Source of the DNA: an uncultured Lachnospiraceae bacterium
GTDB lineage: Bacteria > Bacillota > Clostridia > Lachnospirales > Lachnospiraceae
Assembly (NCBI GenBank): GCA_910587105.1
Contig: CAJUMB010000063.1
Location: 1-18,619, forward strand
Direction: 5' to 3'
Length of the DNA stretch: 18,619 nt
The notes beneath the pieces are model-generated. The model was not told the DNA's origin, searched no databases, and saw only the letters and a program-made list of their open reading frames with translations. The translations under genes were made by a program, and so were the position numbers. Position 1 is the stretch's first letter, and every line of letters starts with the position of its first letter. This document shows, in pieces, positions 1 through 7,898 of this stretch.

Positions 1-385
1 TCTCTGGCAAAATTTATTAGCCCAGGCTTTCGCCTGTTTCTATCCATCTTACTGTCTCGTACAGTGATTCTCAAATTTCTTACTGTCCAGCGCCCGCTGT
101 TCCCACCAGTGCGGCGTTGGATTCAGTCAGCAATACACCGTATTGCCTCCTTCATCCGCCTTGCCCTGGCAGAAACATCAGACACTGTTCAGCAAGAGAT
201 TTGTGAATCACTGTACTGGGTTGTTTCTGTTCGTTCTTGTTTTTATTCTCTAATCAAAGAATTTTCAGGAACTCATCCATTGTCACATTCGTCACATGTA
301 TGATAGTGTGTTTCGCTGTTCAGTTATCAAAGTACTTGTGTTACTTTATTTTTATGCTGTGCTGTGAGGTGTTCTCCCTGCCAGC
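1..385 (-). ncRNA. Putative rRNA-operon leader (upstream of a 16S gene just outside the window)
   Basis: No protein gene is supported here. Read on the minus strand, the segment starts at a very strong promoter (392-420) and runs about 385 nt to the window edge. It contains a boxA-like string, ACTTTGATAACTGAACAG (complement of 316-333), similar to antitermination signals in Firmicutes rRNA leaders. It also has a GNRA-capped hairpin, CAGGC-GAAA-GCCTG (23-36), and a 12-bp long-range inverted repeat (59-70 with 205-216). The last minus-strand bases, TTTTGCCAGAGA, would join smoothly to the conserved 16S start (AGAGTTTGATCC). Seen: promoter, hairpins and motif. Inferred: that the transcript is an rRNA precursor, since no rRNA body lies in the window. 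The alternative is another long structured leader. Confidence 0.6.
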
Positions 386-391
386 TCGACT

Positions 392-456
392 ATAATATCA
401 TGCCCCTATATGGTTGTCAACACCTTTTTTCATTTTTTTCCATTTTTTTCTTTTTT
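392..456 (-). promoter_or_regulatory. Strong sigma-A promoter with UP-like A tracts, probably rRNA P
   Basis: On the minus strand there is a TTGACA -35 box (415-420), a 17-bp spacer and a TATTAT -10 box (392-397). Upstream of the -35 box are four phased A tracts (complement of the T runs 425-430, 433-439, 443-449 and 451-456), as in UP elements of rRNA promoters. The predicted start is near 385. The direction is away from the plus-strand genes, towards the left edge of the window. Confidence 0.8.
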
Positions 457-503
457 CCGATAAATAACGGCAATGAAGCACCCTATATTCAGCCGGCTCT
501 GCG

Positions 504-518
504 GACGCCTATATGTGA
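504..518 (+). repeat. 15-bp motif shared with the right intergenic region, copy 1
   Basis: GACGCCTATATGTGA occurs here on the plus strand and at 18468-18482 on the minus strand. Both copies lie in non-coding DNA upstream of a promoter. The match is near the limit of what chance gives. Confidence 0.4.
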
Positions 519-583
519 TATTTGCCCCACAGCACTGTACAAAATGAAGAATTTTCCTATCTTTAATCTGGTCTTACTGCGGA

Positions 584-612
584 TTTACCCAGCATAAAAT
601 CCCCATTATAAT
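584..612 (+). promoter_or_regulatory. Promoter for the small ORF/transporter pair
   Basis: A TTTACC -35-like box (584-589) is followed by a 17-bp spacer and a perfect TATAAT -10 box (607-612). It lies 58 bp before the ATG at 670 and faces that gene. The -35 box matches only four of six consensus positions, so the strength is uncertain, but the spacing and -10 box are exact. Confidence 0.6.
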
Positions 613-669
613 GCAGAATGTCAACCGCAGATACAATCTGTACATAAGAGTAAAAAGGAGATTTTAACC

Positions 670-909
670 ATGACTGTATTCAATAAGGACAAAAGACCTG
701 GAGCGTGTTTTAAAAATGCCTTCTTCTGGATGTACGACCCACTTAGTACCAGGGTATGCTATGGGAGATTTGTGCCAAACGAAGAAGGCATAGCGGGCTA
801 TGTTGACCAAATTTGGCGCAAATACCGCGCTGAGCGGGGCGTGCAGATGGCGGGAATAAATCTTAAGACACGCCCCAGCGTTGACGGATACAATAGGGAG
901 ACAGTATGA
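670..909 (+). CDS. Small hypothetical protein, translationally coupled to the DASS transporter
   Basis: A 79-residue protein that I do not recognise. The start is supported by AAAGGAG at 654-660, nine bases before the ATG, and by a promoter upstream. Its TGA overlaps the ATG of the transporter gene by 4 nt (ATGA), so the two are probably translated in a coupled way. The protein has no signal peptide or membrane segment. It is basic and aromatic-rich (FFWMYD, GYVDQIWRKYRAERG), with cysteines at positions 13 and 30. An opposite-strand ORF covers the same bases but has no ribosome binding site. It could be a regulator or accessory subunit of the transporter, or a stand-alone small protein. Its function is unknown. 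Confidence 0.65.
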   Translation: MTVFNKDKRPGACFKNAFFWMYDPLSTRVCYGRFVPNEEGIAGYVDQIWRKYRAERGVQMAGINLKTRPSVDGYNRETV

Positions 910-2294
910 AACGAACAAAAATTATTGGATTTTTACTGACAGCACTGGTACTGTCAGGCATGTTATTCGTCCCTGAAAGCATTGGATTACACAAAACCGG
1001 CATTCGCACATTAGGGGTTCTGACAGCCGTTATTATCGCATTAGTGACAGAAATCCTCCCCATCGGCATCACCTGTATTTTGGGAATTGCCCTGTGTGTA
1101 ATCTTTGGAGCCGTGCCGGACATCTCCGGAGCACTGTCTGGATTTACCAATCATGTACTATTTTTCACACTGGTATCTTTTGGCATATCCGAGGCGATTG
1201 CCACAGTTCCTCTTTCTAACAGAATACTGGCACTGCTAATCAAATTTTTCGGTGTCAAAAGCAAAAACCTGCTCTTTGCCGTCATGGTATGTGCCGCCGC
1301 TTTATCATCCATCATGTCAAACGTGGCAACCACAGCCGTGCTGATAACTGTCATTTTGAGCTTTCTCAAAGTGTATGATAATCCGGAGGAACGCAGACAA
1401 AGTGGTAAGTCGTTTATGATCGGCCTGCCCATAGCCAGTATGATCGGAGGCATGATGACACCGGCAGGGAGTCCTTTAAATCTTTTGGCATTGGGTTTTC
1501 TGGAAGATGCGGGCATCTATGTATCCTTCGTACAGTGGATGATCATCGCAGCCCCTATAACCGTCATTGCCCTGGTAATGGCATGGATAATTATCAGCCG
1601 TGTGTTTGAACCTGCACAAATAAGCAGAGAAAAAGCCCGTGAATACATAGATTCTCTGCAGATTCCTCCCTATTTTGACCATAAAGAGCGCTGTGTATGT
1701 GTGATCATGGCAGGTATGATTATTTTGTGGGTTCTCTCCTCCTGGTTTCCAGTATTAAATATCACAGTGGTCGGTACGGTTGGTTTTGGACTTTTGTTCT
1801 TTCCAGGAATCGAAGTGCTCACCTGGGAAGAATATGTAAAACATGTAAGCTGGGCCTCTTATTTTCTGATCGGATCTATGATGACATTCGGAAATGCACT
1901 GAATCAGAGTGGTGTGAGTGAATGGATAATCGATATGCTTTTTTCCGGAAAAACGCCGGTATCTGTTTCCTTGATTGTGTTGATTATCTGTCTGCTGGTG
2001 TTCATCCTGCTGATTCCCATCCCCATCGGCCCTGCATTGATATCGATTCTGGGACTGCCCTTTATAACACTGGCCCAGTCCTGGGGGATTTCTCCGGTAA
2101 TCCTGCTGATGCCGCTGGTATTGTGCGCATCCAACTGCTATCTTCTCCCCCTTGACACTGTGCCCCTGCTGACTTATGCCACGGGATATTACAAAATAGC
2201 AGATATGCCAAAAGTATCTATTGCCATACAGCTGCTGACCGCTGTATTAATAACAATCTGGATACCATTCTCTGTTGGATTTCTGCATTTGTAA
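906..2294 (+). CDS. DASS/SLC13-type anion or dicarboxylate transporter (CitT/INDY-like)
   Basis: A 462-residue integral membrane protein with many hydrophobic helices over its whole length, the usual size for divalent anion:Na+ symporters of the SLC13 family, which import di- and tricarboxylates or sulfate. The first half has an SNV-ATTAV motif (138-144), where the family has the Na+/substrate-binding SNT, and a GGMMTPAGSPLN segment (181-192) matching the family's GGTATLIGTPPN-type hairpin. The second half has a SNCYLLPLDTVP segment (409-420). At the place where the second SNT motif is expected (about 371-379) the sequence is PIPIGPALI, so one of the two classical clamshell motifs is missing. 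Substrate and coupling ion cannot be predicted. It is cotranscribed with the small ORF before it and followed by a strong terminator. Confidence 0.8.
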   Translation: MKRTKIIGFLLTALVLSGMLFVPESIGLHKTGIRTLGVLTAVIIALVTEILPIGITCILGIALCVIFGAVPDISGALSGFTNHVLFFTLVSFGISEAIATVPLSNRILALLIKFFGVKSKNLLFAVMVCAAALSSIMSNVATTAVLITVILSFLKVYDNPEERRQSGKSFMIGLPIASMIGGMMTPAGSPLNLLALGFLEDAGIYVSFVQWMIIAAPITVIALVMAWIIISRVFEPAQISREKAREYIDSLQIPPYFDHKERCVCVIMAGMIILWVLSSWFPVLNITVVGTVGFGLLFFPGIEVLTWEEYVKHVSWASYFLIGSMMTFGNALNQSGVSEWIIDMLFSGKTPVSVSLIVLIICLLVFILLIPIPIGPALISILGLPFITLAQSWGISPVILLMPLVLCASNCYLLPLDTVPLLTYATGYYKIADMPKVSIAIQLLTAVLITIWIPFSVGFLHL

Positions 2295-2302
2295 TGACAG
2301 AC

Positions 2303-2342
2303 AAAAATGCTTTATACCGGCCATCCGGTATAAAGCATTTTT
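2303..2342. terminator. Bidirectional rho-independent terminator
   Basis: A perfect 18-bp inverted repeat (2303-2320 and 2325-2342) with a CCAT loop. It has a GC-rich top (CCGG) and ends in A5/T5, so it works on both strands. It sits between the converging transporter gene and the last gene of the long minus-strand operon, and serves both. Confidence 0.93.
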
Positions 2343-2358
2343 AAGACACGCTCTAATA

Positions 2359-3177
2359 CTAAAACTCCTGTTTTTCCCCAAACAATTCATAATAAAAGGC
2401 ATACTGCTGGAGGATACCGGCAGAACCCTGATACTTTTCAAAAGGAAAACCACCTGGATAACGTTTCAGCATCTGCTGTATGTGGGTATCTATGGGGAAT
2501 GCATCCATATGGTGAAGTGCGAACAGACTGATACAGTCTGCCACTTTATTTCCCACCCCGCAGAGCCTGCACAGTTCTTCTCTGGCTTTCTCATATTCCA
2601 TCTTTTCCAGTCTTCGTAAATCCACCTCACGGCGCCAGACCATCTGGGCTGTTTTTGCAATATAAGACGCCCGGTAACCCAGACCGCATTCCCGCAGTCT
2701 TTCCTCTCCAATTTCCGCCAAAACCTGAGGTAGGGGAAACACATCATAAATCCTTCCCTGAAAATCCCGTCGTTTTTCTCCAAATTCCCGGCATATTGTT
2801 TCTACACACTTTTTGATCCTGGGAATATTATTTCTCTGGGAGATAATAAATGTGACAATCATCTCCCACAATTCCTGCCGCAGAATGCGGATTCCGCCTC
2901 CCAGACGGGCCGCTCTGCACAGGTACTCGTCTTCTCGGTCAATAGCCTGCTTGACCTTTTGATAATCTGTGTCCAGGTCAAAATAATTCCGCCATACATT
3001 CTCAAACTCTTCTTCTGAACAAGAGAATTCCACCTGTTCTCCCTGCTGGCCAGCTTCCAGGTATCTGCCAAAAGCAATCAGCCTCCAGGTATTCTCAGAG
3101 ATTCGTTCCATACGGAAACACTGGCCAGAACGGCTTATCTGCTCCAGGTCAAAGTCCCTGATTACCTTTGTTATCAT
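2359..3177 (-). CDS. ogg: 8-oxoguanine DNA glycosylase/AP lyase, Ogg1 type
   Basis: A 272-residue HhH-GPD superfamily base-excision repair enzyme. It removes 8-oxoguanine from DNA and nicks the abasic site. Family motifs in order: SGQCFR (17-22) in the N-terminal domain, IISQRNNI (111-118) matching the SQ-N-NI motif, CGLGYRASYI (164-173), then the helix-hairpin-helix LCGVGNKVADC (205-215) with the expected Schiff-base lysine K211. The catalytic aspartate is D230 in FPIDTH. The start ATG lies 29 nt inside the end of larC and has GAGGA six bases upstream. It is the last gene of the minus-strand operon and is followed by the terminator at 2303-2342. Its repair role does not obviously connect to larBC. 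Confidence 0.9.
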   Translation of the reverse strand: MITKVIRDFDLEQISRSGQCFRMERISENTWRLIAFGRYLEAGQQGEQVEFSCSEEEFENVWRNYFDLDTDYQKVKQAIDREDEYLCRAARLGGGIRILRQELWEMIVTFIISQRNNIPRIKKCVETICREFGEKRRDFQGRIYDVFPLPQVLAEIGEERLRECGLGYRASYIAKTAQMVWRREVDLRRLEKMEYEKAREELCRLCGVGNKVADCISLFALHHMDAFPIDTHIQQMLKRYPGGFPFEKYQGSAGILQQYAFYYELFGEKQEF

Positions 3178-4441
3178 CTATTTCCTCTACAATCATCCGA
3201 TACACCTGCCAATAAGGCATCTTGTGTTTTCTTGCAAGAGCGGCTGCACTTTCATATTCCGGGTAAACCCGTTCTTTTGCTCCCCGTCTGCACACCTTCA
3301 CTGATACCTCACCTAGAGATGTTACTGCCTGCCGGTTCTCCCGCTGCAGAACAGAACGCTCCACCTGCATCCTGCGGATTCCTATGGTAGTCGTCTCTCT
3401 AAAAATAATCTCCTCTAAACCGGCTGCTTCTTTTTCTCCACAGATTACGTTCAGCTGGTAAGCGGGACGGTTTTTCTTCATAAATACAGGTATGTAATGC
3501 ACATCACGGGCACCTGCCTGAAAGAGCTGTTCCATCACGTATCCCAGCATCTCCCCGGTACTGTCATCAATATTCGCCTCCAGCTTGCAGACTATATCTG
3601 TCTCCCCTGGTTCCGGCACAATCAACATGGCCCGCAGAAAACCCGGACCGGCATACTGCCGCTTTCCTGCCCCCAGCCCCGTCTTTACTACCGTAAATTT
3701 CCCAGGCAGCTTCTCAGATGTGCGGATTGCCGCCGCAACAGCCGCTCCTGTAGGGGTGACCAGCTCTCCTTTTACTTCTGTGATATGCAGAGGCAGTTCA
3801 TATTTCTCCACAATATTTAAGACTGCCGGAACAGGAACAGGAAGAATGCCATGTTGACAGCGGACTGTACCCCTTCCTTCGCACAGCAGTGGAATCACCA
3901 CCTGTGAAATGTCCAGATTGTCCAGACATACTGCTGCCGCCAGAATGTCCACGATGGAATCCACAGCCCCCACTTCATGAAAATGCACTTGTTCTTCCGG
4001 CACGCCGTGGGCCTTGGCCTCCGCCTCCGCCAATATACGGAAAATCTTAGCAGACAAAGATTTCGCCCCTGCTGTCATGTCTGCTTTCTCAATAATTTCC
4101 AGAATATCGGCAAGATTTCTATGTACATGCCCATGGGAGTGTGCATGGCGGCGGCTTTCTGTCTCACATGCATGATGTTGGTGGTGTCCACCGCTTCCGT
4201 GAAGGTACTCCATATCATGGTCGTGATTTTCATGCTCCCCATCCAGAATCACATGAAAATCACAGGCATCCAACCCGTTTTTCTTCACCCGGGTTACCTG
4301 AATCTGGAACCCATCCACAGGAAGGCTGTCCAGCGCATTCCGAAGCACCTGTTCATCTGCTCCCAAATCCAGAAGGGCCGCCACAGTCATATCCCCGCTG
4401 ATACCGGACATACATTCCAGATATAATGTCTGACCTGCCAT
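3149..4441 (-). CDS. larC: LarC, nickel insertase for the nickel-pincer nucleotide cofactor
   Basis: LarC (pyridinium-3,5-bisthiocarboxylate mononucleotide nickel chelatase) uses CTP to insert Ni into the P2TMN precursor, making the NPN cofactor of lactate racemase and related enzymes. The 430-residue product starts MAGQTLYLECMSGISGDM, the family's typical N-terminus. I chose this ATG (4441) over an upstream one at 4513 because it is 4 nt after the larB stop, has GAAGGTGA before it, and the longer form would overlap larB by 68 nt. A His-rich loop (about 70-107, over a dozen histidines), HFHEVGAVDSIVDI (153-166), GELVTPTG (225-232) and MKKNRPA (321-327) are visible. In Lactiplantibacillus plantarum LarC needs a ribosomal frameshift; here it is one continuous frame. 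Confidence 0.93.
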   Translation of the reverse strand: MAGQTLYLECMSGISGDMTVAALLDLGADEQVLRNALDSLPVDGFQIQVTRVKKNGLDACDFHVILDGEHENHDHDMEYLHGSGGHHQHHACETESRRHAHSHGHVHRNLADILEIIEKADMTAGAKSLSAKIFRILAEAEAKAHGVPEEQVHFHEVGAVDSIVDILAAAVCLDNLDISQVVIPLLCEGRGTVRCQHGILPVPVPAVLNIVEKYELPLHITEVKGELVTPTGAAVAAAIRTSEKLPGKFTVVKTGLGAGKRQYAGPGFLRAMLIVPEPGETDIVCKLEANIDDSTGEMLGYVMEQLFQAGARDVHYIPVFMKKNRPAYQLNVICGEKEAAGLEEIIFRETTTIGIRRMQVERSVLQRENRQAVTSLGEVSVKVCRRGAKERVYPEYESAAALARKHKMPYWQVYRMIVEEIDDNKGNQGL

Positions 4442-4445
4442 ATGC

Positions 4446-5195
4446 TCACCTTCCCCTTCCCGCCAGCCGGTTAATCTGGGTTGCCAAATACCCGGCTCCG
4501 TATCCATTGTCAATATTCACAGTTGCAATGCCGTTGGCGCAGGAGTTGATCATGGTCAGCAGAGCCGACAGCCCGTGAAAGCTGGCCCCATACCCCACAG
4601 AAGTGGGAACCGCAATCACCGGCTTGTCCACCAAACCGCCCAGTACACTGGCAAGGGCGCCCTCCATGCCCGCCACTGCCACAATGCAGTTGGCATCCTG
4701 AATCACTTCCAGACGGGAAAACAGCCGGTGGATGCCGCTGACACCCACGTCAAAGACCCGCTCCACATGGGTGCCAAAGTACTCTGCTGTCTGGGCAGCT
4801 TCCTCTGCCACAGGAATGTCTGCTGTGCCTGCACTGCAGACAGCCACCAATCCCTCCCGCTCTTTCTCCTGTTTTTCCATTTTTATAATATGGGAAACCG
4901 GGTCATACTGGGCCTGGGGATAAACTGCCTGTATCAGGTCACACTGGGCCTGGGACGCCCTGGTTCCCATCACCTCTCCATTTTCCTCATAAAGCCTGCC
5001 GAAAATCTGCAGCAAATGCTCATCTGCCTTGCCGCTGCAGAAAATCACCTCCGGAAACCCAGACCTTATTTCTCTATGAGTATCCAGCTTCGCGTACCCC
5101 ATTTCCTCAAAAGGTTCCCTGCGGAAGAAATGCTCCGCGTCCTCCACTGTCATCTCATGATTTTTCACTTTGTTAAGGATTTCCCTTGTCTCCAT
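4446..5195 (-). CDS. larB: LarB, NaAD carboxylase/hydrolase of nickel-pincer cofactor synthesis
   Basis: LarB (pyridinium-3,5-biscarboxylate mononucleotide synthase) carboxylates the pyridinium ring of nicotinic acid adenine dinucleotide and releases AMP, the first step to the NPN cofactor. The 249 residues are full length. The C-terminal half is the PurE-like domain: CSAGTADIPVAEEA (120-133), AGMEGALASVLGGL (175-188), PTSVGYGAS (197-205) and NSCANGIATVNIDNGYGAG (217-235). Its cysteine near 219 matches the cysteine reported as catalytic in characterised LarB. FCSGK (52-56) is in the N-terminal part. The gene follows argS with a 3-nt gap, its ribosome binding site lying inside argS, and precedes larC. 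larE and larA are not in this window. Confidence 0.93.
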   Translation of the reverse strand: METREILNKVKNHEMTVEDAEHFFRREPFEEMGYAKLDTHREIRSGFPEVIFCSGKADEHLLQIFGRLYEENGEVMGTRASQAQCDLIQAVYPQAQYDPVSHIIKMEKQEKEREGLVAVCSAGTADIPVAEEAAQTAEYFGTHVERVFDVGVSGIHRLFSRLEVIQDANCIVAVAGMEGALASVLGGLVDKPVIAVPTSVGYGASFHGLSALLTMINSCANGIATVNIDNGYGAGYLATQINRLAGRGR

Positions 5196-5198
5196 TAG

Positions 5199-6965
5199 TT
5201 ACATCCTCTCCGGTGCGGAAAAGCCCAGTAAGTCAATACTGGTCTCCAATACCTTTCTGGTCAGGGATAACAGCTGTATCCAGGAACCTTTCTGCTTCTG
5301 GTCTTCTTCTCCCAGAATCTTCGTCTCGTGATAAAAACGGTTAAAGGCATTTGCCAGCCCGTACAGATAGGAGCACACTTTGTGAGGTGCCTTCTCCTCA
5401 AAAGCCCCTTCTACGGCTGTCCCAAAGTTAGTCAGCTCCAGCATCAGAGCCTTCTCGCTCTCGCAGGAGGGAATCTGCAGCCCCCCCTGTGCCAGGTCTC
5501 CCCCTTCTTCCTGATACCGGCTCAGAATGGATTTGATACGCACAATGGTATAAAGCAGATAAGGACCTGTGTCCCCTTCAAATGAGGTGAAACGGTCCAC
5601 ATCGAATACATAATCTTTCCCGGCCTGATTGGACAAATCTCCATACTTGACAGCCGACAGCCCCACAATCTCTGCGGTTGTCCCTGCATTTTCCTCTTTC
5701 ACACTGCGGTTGTCCACAATTTTCTGATACATTTCCCTGCTGATATCATCCAGGAGATTTTCCAGACGCATCACGCCGCCCTGGCGGGTTTTAAAGGGTT
5801 TTCCGTCTTTTCCGTTCATTGTGCCAAATCCCAGAAAAGTAAGACGGGTATCCTCCTCCACCAGATGCGTCTTCCTGGCACAGCGGAACACCTGGGTAAA
5901 GTACAGTTCCTGACGTTTATCCACCACGTACAGAATCTCATCCGGATGAAACAATTTCATCCTCTCCACAATGGTGGCCAGATCCGTGGTATTGTAAAGA
6001 GACGCCCCGTCAGATTTCAGGATCATGCAGGGCGGAATTTCCTTGGTATCGTCCTCTTCTTTTACATCCACCACCAGCGCTCCCTGGTCCAGCCGGGCAT
6101 ATCCTTTTTCTTTTAAATATGCAACCAATTCCGGAATATATGGCTGGGCATCTGATTCTTTCTTCCATAAATCAAAGGTCACATTGAGCCTTTCATAATT
6201 CTTTTTCAAATCTGCAACAGATACCTGAAGAATATGATTCCACAGGGCATAGTAGCCTGGCCTGCCCTGCTGGAGTTCATGGGTGGCTTCCATGGCCTCC
6301 TCCCGGTACGCCTCGTCCTCCTTAGACCTGGCGCTGGCCGCCGGATAGATTTCTTCCAGCTCACTAATGGTAAAAGGCGCTTCCTGGGGATAAGGGCTTT
6401 TGTCCCCCTCCTGAAAATAAACCAGTTCCGGACTGCGGTGCTTCAGTTCTGTGATAATCAGCCCCATCTGCAGGCCCCAGTCACCTAGATGCACATCTCC
6501 GATTACTTTATGTCCCAGATACCTTCCCAGCCGTTTGATACTTTCCCCGATAATGGCGGAACGCAGGTGTCCCACATGAAGGGGCTTAGCTACGTTGGGG
6601 CCGCCGTAGTCGATTAAAATCGTCTTGGGTGTATCTGTTACTGCCACAGACAAATGCTCATCTTCCGCCATTTTCCGCAGATAAGCAGCTAGAAATTCCG
6701 GGCTGGCTTTTAAATTAATAAATCCTGGATTGACAGCCTCCGCAGAGGAAAACACCTGGCTTCCTTCCATCTGTTCCACCACTTTAGCCGCAATCTGTAC
6801 AGGTGCCATACGGTAAACCTTTGCCCCCGCCATGGCGCCGTTACACTGATATTCACACAGATCCGGACGGTTGGAGAGTACTACTTTTCCATAACTTCTG
6901 TCATAGCCTGCCTTCTCAAAGGCATTCCCCAGTTCCTCTGTCAGCAAATTCATCCACTTTTCCAT
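5199..6965 (-). CDS. argS: Arginine--tRNA ligase
   Basis: A class I aminoacyl-tRNA synthetase of 588 residues that charges tRNA-Arg in the cytoplasm. It has the N-terminal Add1-type domain, the catalytic core with NVAKPLHVGHLRS (HIGH motif as HVGH, about 130-133) and GDVHLGDWGLQMG. KMSKS is replaced by a glycine-rich MNGKDGKPFKTRQGG stretch, common in ArgRS. The DALR anticodon-binding domain ends in LLGFSAPERM. GAGGAG precedes the ATG by nine bases. It starts 35 nt after the degV stop and ends 3 nt before larB. No T-box or promoter is visible in the upstream gap, so it is probably transcribed from the exporter promoter or from one inside upstream genes. Confidence 0.97.
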   Translation of the reverse strand: MEKWMNLLTEELGNAFEKAGYDRSYGKVVLSNRPDLCEYQCNGAMAGAKVYRMAPVQIAAKVVEQMEGSQVFSSAEAVNPGFINLKASPEFLAAYLRKMAEDEHLSVAVTDTPKTILIDYGGPNVAKPLHVGHLRSAIIGESIKRLGRYLGHKVIGDVHLGDWGLQMGLIITELKHRSPELVYFQEGDKSPYPQEAPFTISELEEIYPAASARSKEDEAYREEAMEATHELQQGRPGYYALWNHILQVSVADLKKNYERLNVTFDLWKKESDAQPYIPELVAYLKEKGYARLDQGALVVDVKEEDDTKEIPPCMILKSDGASLYNTTDLATIVERMKLFHPDEILYVVDKRQELYFTQVFRCARKTHLVEEDTRLTFLGFGTMNGKDGKPFKTRQGGVMRLENLLDDISREMYQKIVDNRSVKEENAGTTAEIVGLSAVKYGDLSNQAGKDYVFDVDRFTSFEGDTGPYLLYTIVRIKSILSRYQEEGGDLAQGGLQIPSCESEKALMLELTNFGTAVEGAFEEKAPHKVCSYLYGLANAFNRFYHETKILGEEDQKQKGSWIQLLSLTRKVLETSIDLLGFSAPERM

Positions 6966-7000
6966 CTCTCACACTCCTCATCTCTTCCCATTCAAAATTC

Positions 7001-7876
7001 TTATTTCCGCACATCTGCCATTTTTGCCCCTGCCAGGGCCAGAGCTCCGTGTCCGATGTGACAGGCCACACTTAAAGACAATGGCTCCATGGTAATGGGA
7101 TATCCCGGGAAAACCGTTTCCACTTCTTTCTTCCAGTCCCGGGCTTCCTCCTCATTGCCCGCATAGGCTGTCATCAGCGCGAATCTGCCCTCCCGGACAT
7201 ATTGGGAAAAACGGGTTTCCATGTCTTTTTTCATGGCCTCCAGCATAGTCTTTCTTGCCTGCTTCTTGCCCCGGCATTTGGAATATGCGTCCAGCTTTTC
7301 ACCCTGAATCTGCAGTACAGGTTTCAACTTCAGCATAGTTCCGATGGCTGCCGCCGCTGGGGTGATTCTGCCGCCTTTTTTCAGATATTTTAATGTTTCC
7401 AGCGTAATGTAAATGCTGGATTCCATTTTTTCTTTCTCCAGAATTTCTTTCACCTGCAGGGCGTCCATTCCCTCCCCGGCAAGGGCCAGAGCATCCAGCA
7501 CTGACTGCCTCTGCGTCACCGATATTCTCTGGTTATTCACCACCTGCACCTTTCCCTCAAAATCCTGTGACAGTGCCATGGCCGTCTCACAGGAGGCACT
7601 GAGTCCGCTGGACATGGGAATATGAACCACTTGTTCATATTCTTTCAGAAGCTTTTCCCAGAGTTCCAGCACATCTGCAGGAGAGGGCTGGGAGGTGGAA
7701 ATATCAGCATCTTCTGAAAGTTTCTGATAAAATTCCTCTTGGCTCAAAGTAATATCTTCATAATAAATCTGTCCGTCGATATAAAAAGGCATGGGCAGCA
7801 CCGAAATGCCCAGTTCTTTTCCTTCCTCCTGAGTAATTCCGCTGTTGCTGTCCGTGACAATGGCAATCTTTTTCAT
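7001..7876 (-). CDS. DegV/FakB family fatty-acid-binding protein
   Basis: A 291-residue DegV domain protein. FakB-type members hold a fatty acid and present it to the kinase FakA for phosphorylation and entry into phospholipid synthesis. Visible motifs: VTDSNSG (7-13), STSQPSP (60-66), MSSGLSAS (88-95), LKYLKKGGRI, and HIGHG (273-277) where the family has H-x-G-P-G. I start it at the ATG MKKIAIVTDSN (7876), with AAAGGATAAGG just before it, not at the in-frame ATG 45 nt upstream, which would add residues unlike the family N-terminus and run into the permease gene. It follows the permease stop by 22 nt. Which fatty acid it binds, and whether a FakA partner exists, cannot be told here. Confidence 0.88.
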   Translation of the reverse strand: MKKIAIVTDSNSGITQEEGKELGISVLPMPFYIDGQIYYEDITLSQEEFYQKLSEDADISTSQPSPADVLELWEKLLKEYEQVVHIPMSSGLSASCETAMALSQDFEGKVQVVNNQRISVTQRQSVLDALALAGEGMDALQVKEILEKEKMESSIYITLETLKYLKKGGRITPAAAAIGTMLKLKPVLQIQGEKLDAYSKCRGKKQARKTMLEAMKKDMETRFSQYVREGRFALMTAYAGNEEEARDWKKEVETVFPGYPITMEPLSLSVACHIGHGALALAGAKMADVRK

Positions 7877-7898
7877 AATCCTTATCCTTTCTCTACTA

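Noticed and set aside
64..597. Two plus-strand ORFs (79 and 77 codons) in the left intergenic region
   Set aside because: They have no ribosome binding sites, and they lie antisense to the rRNA-like leader and promoter with T-tract-driven Phe runs.
664..918. An 84-codon minus-strand ORF over the small hypothetical gene
   Set aside because: It lacks a ribosome binding site, while the plus-strand frame has one plus an ATGA overlap with the next gene.
3977..4426. A 149-codon plus-strand ORF opposite larC
   Set aside because: It is a shadow of the His-rich larC region: no ribosome binding site, and larC motifs are clear on the other strand.
4442..4513. Upstream in-frame start that would lengthen LarC by 24 residues
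   Set aside because: It would overlap larB by 68 nt and add residues unlike the family N-terminus; the ATG at 4441 has its own ribosome binding site.
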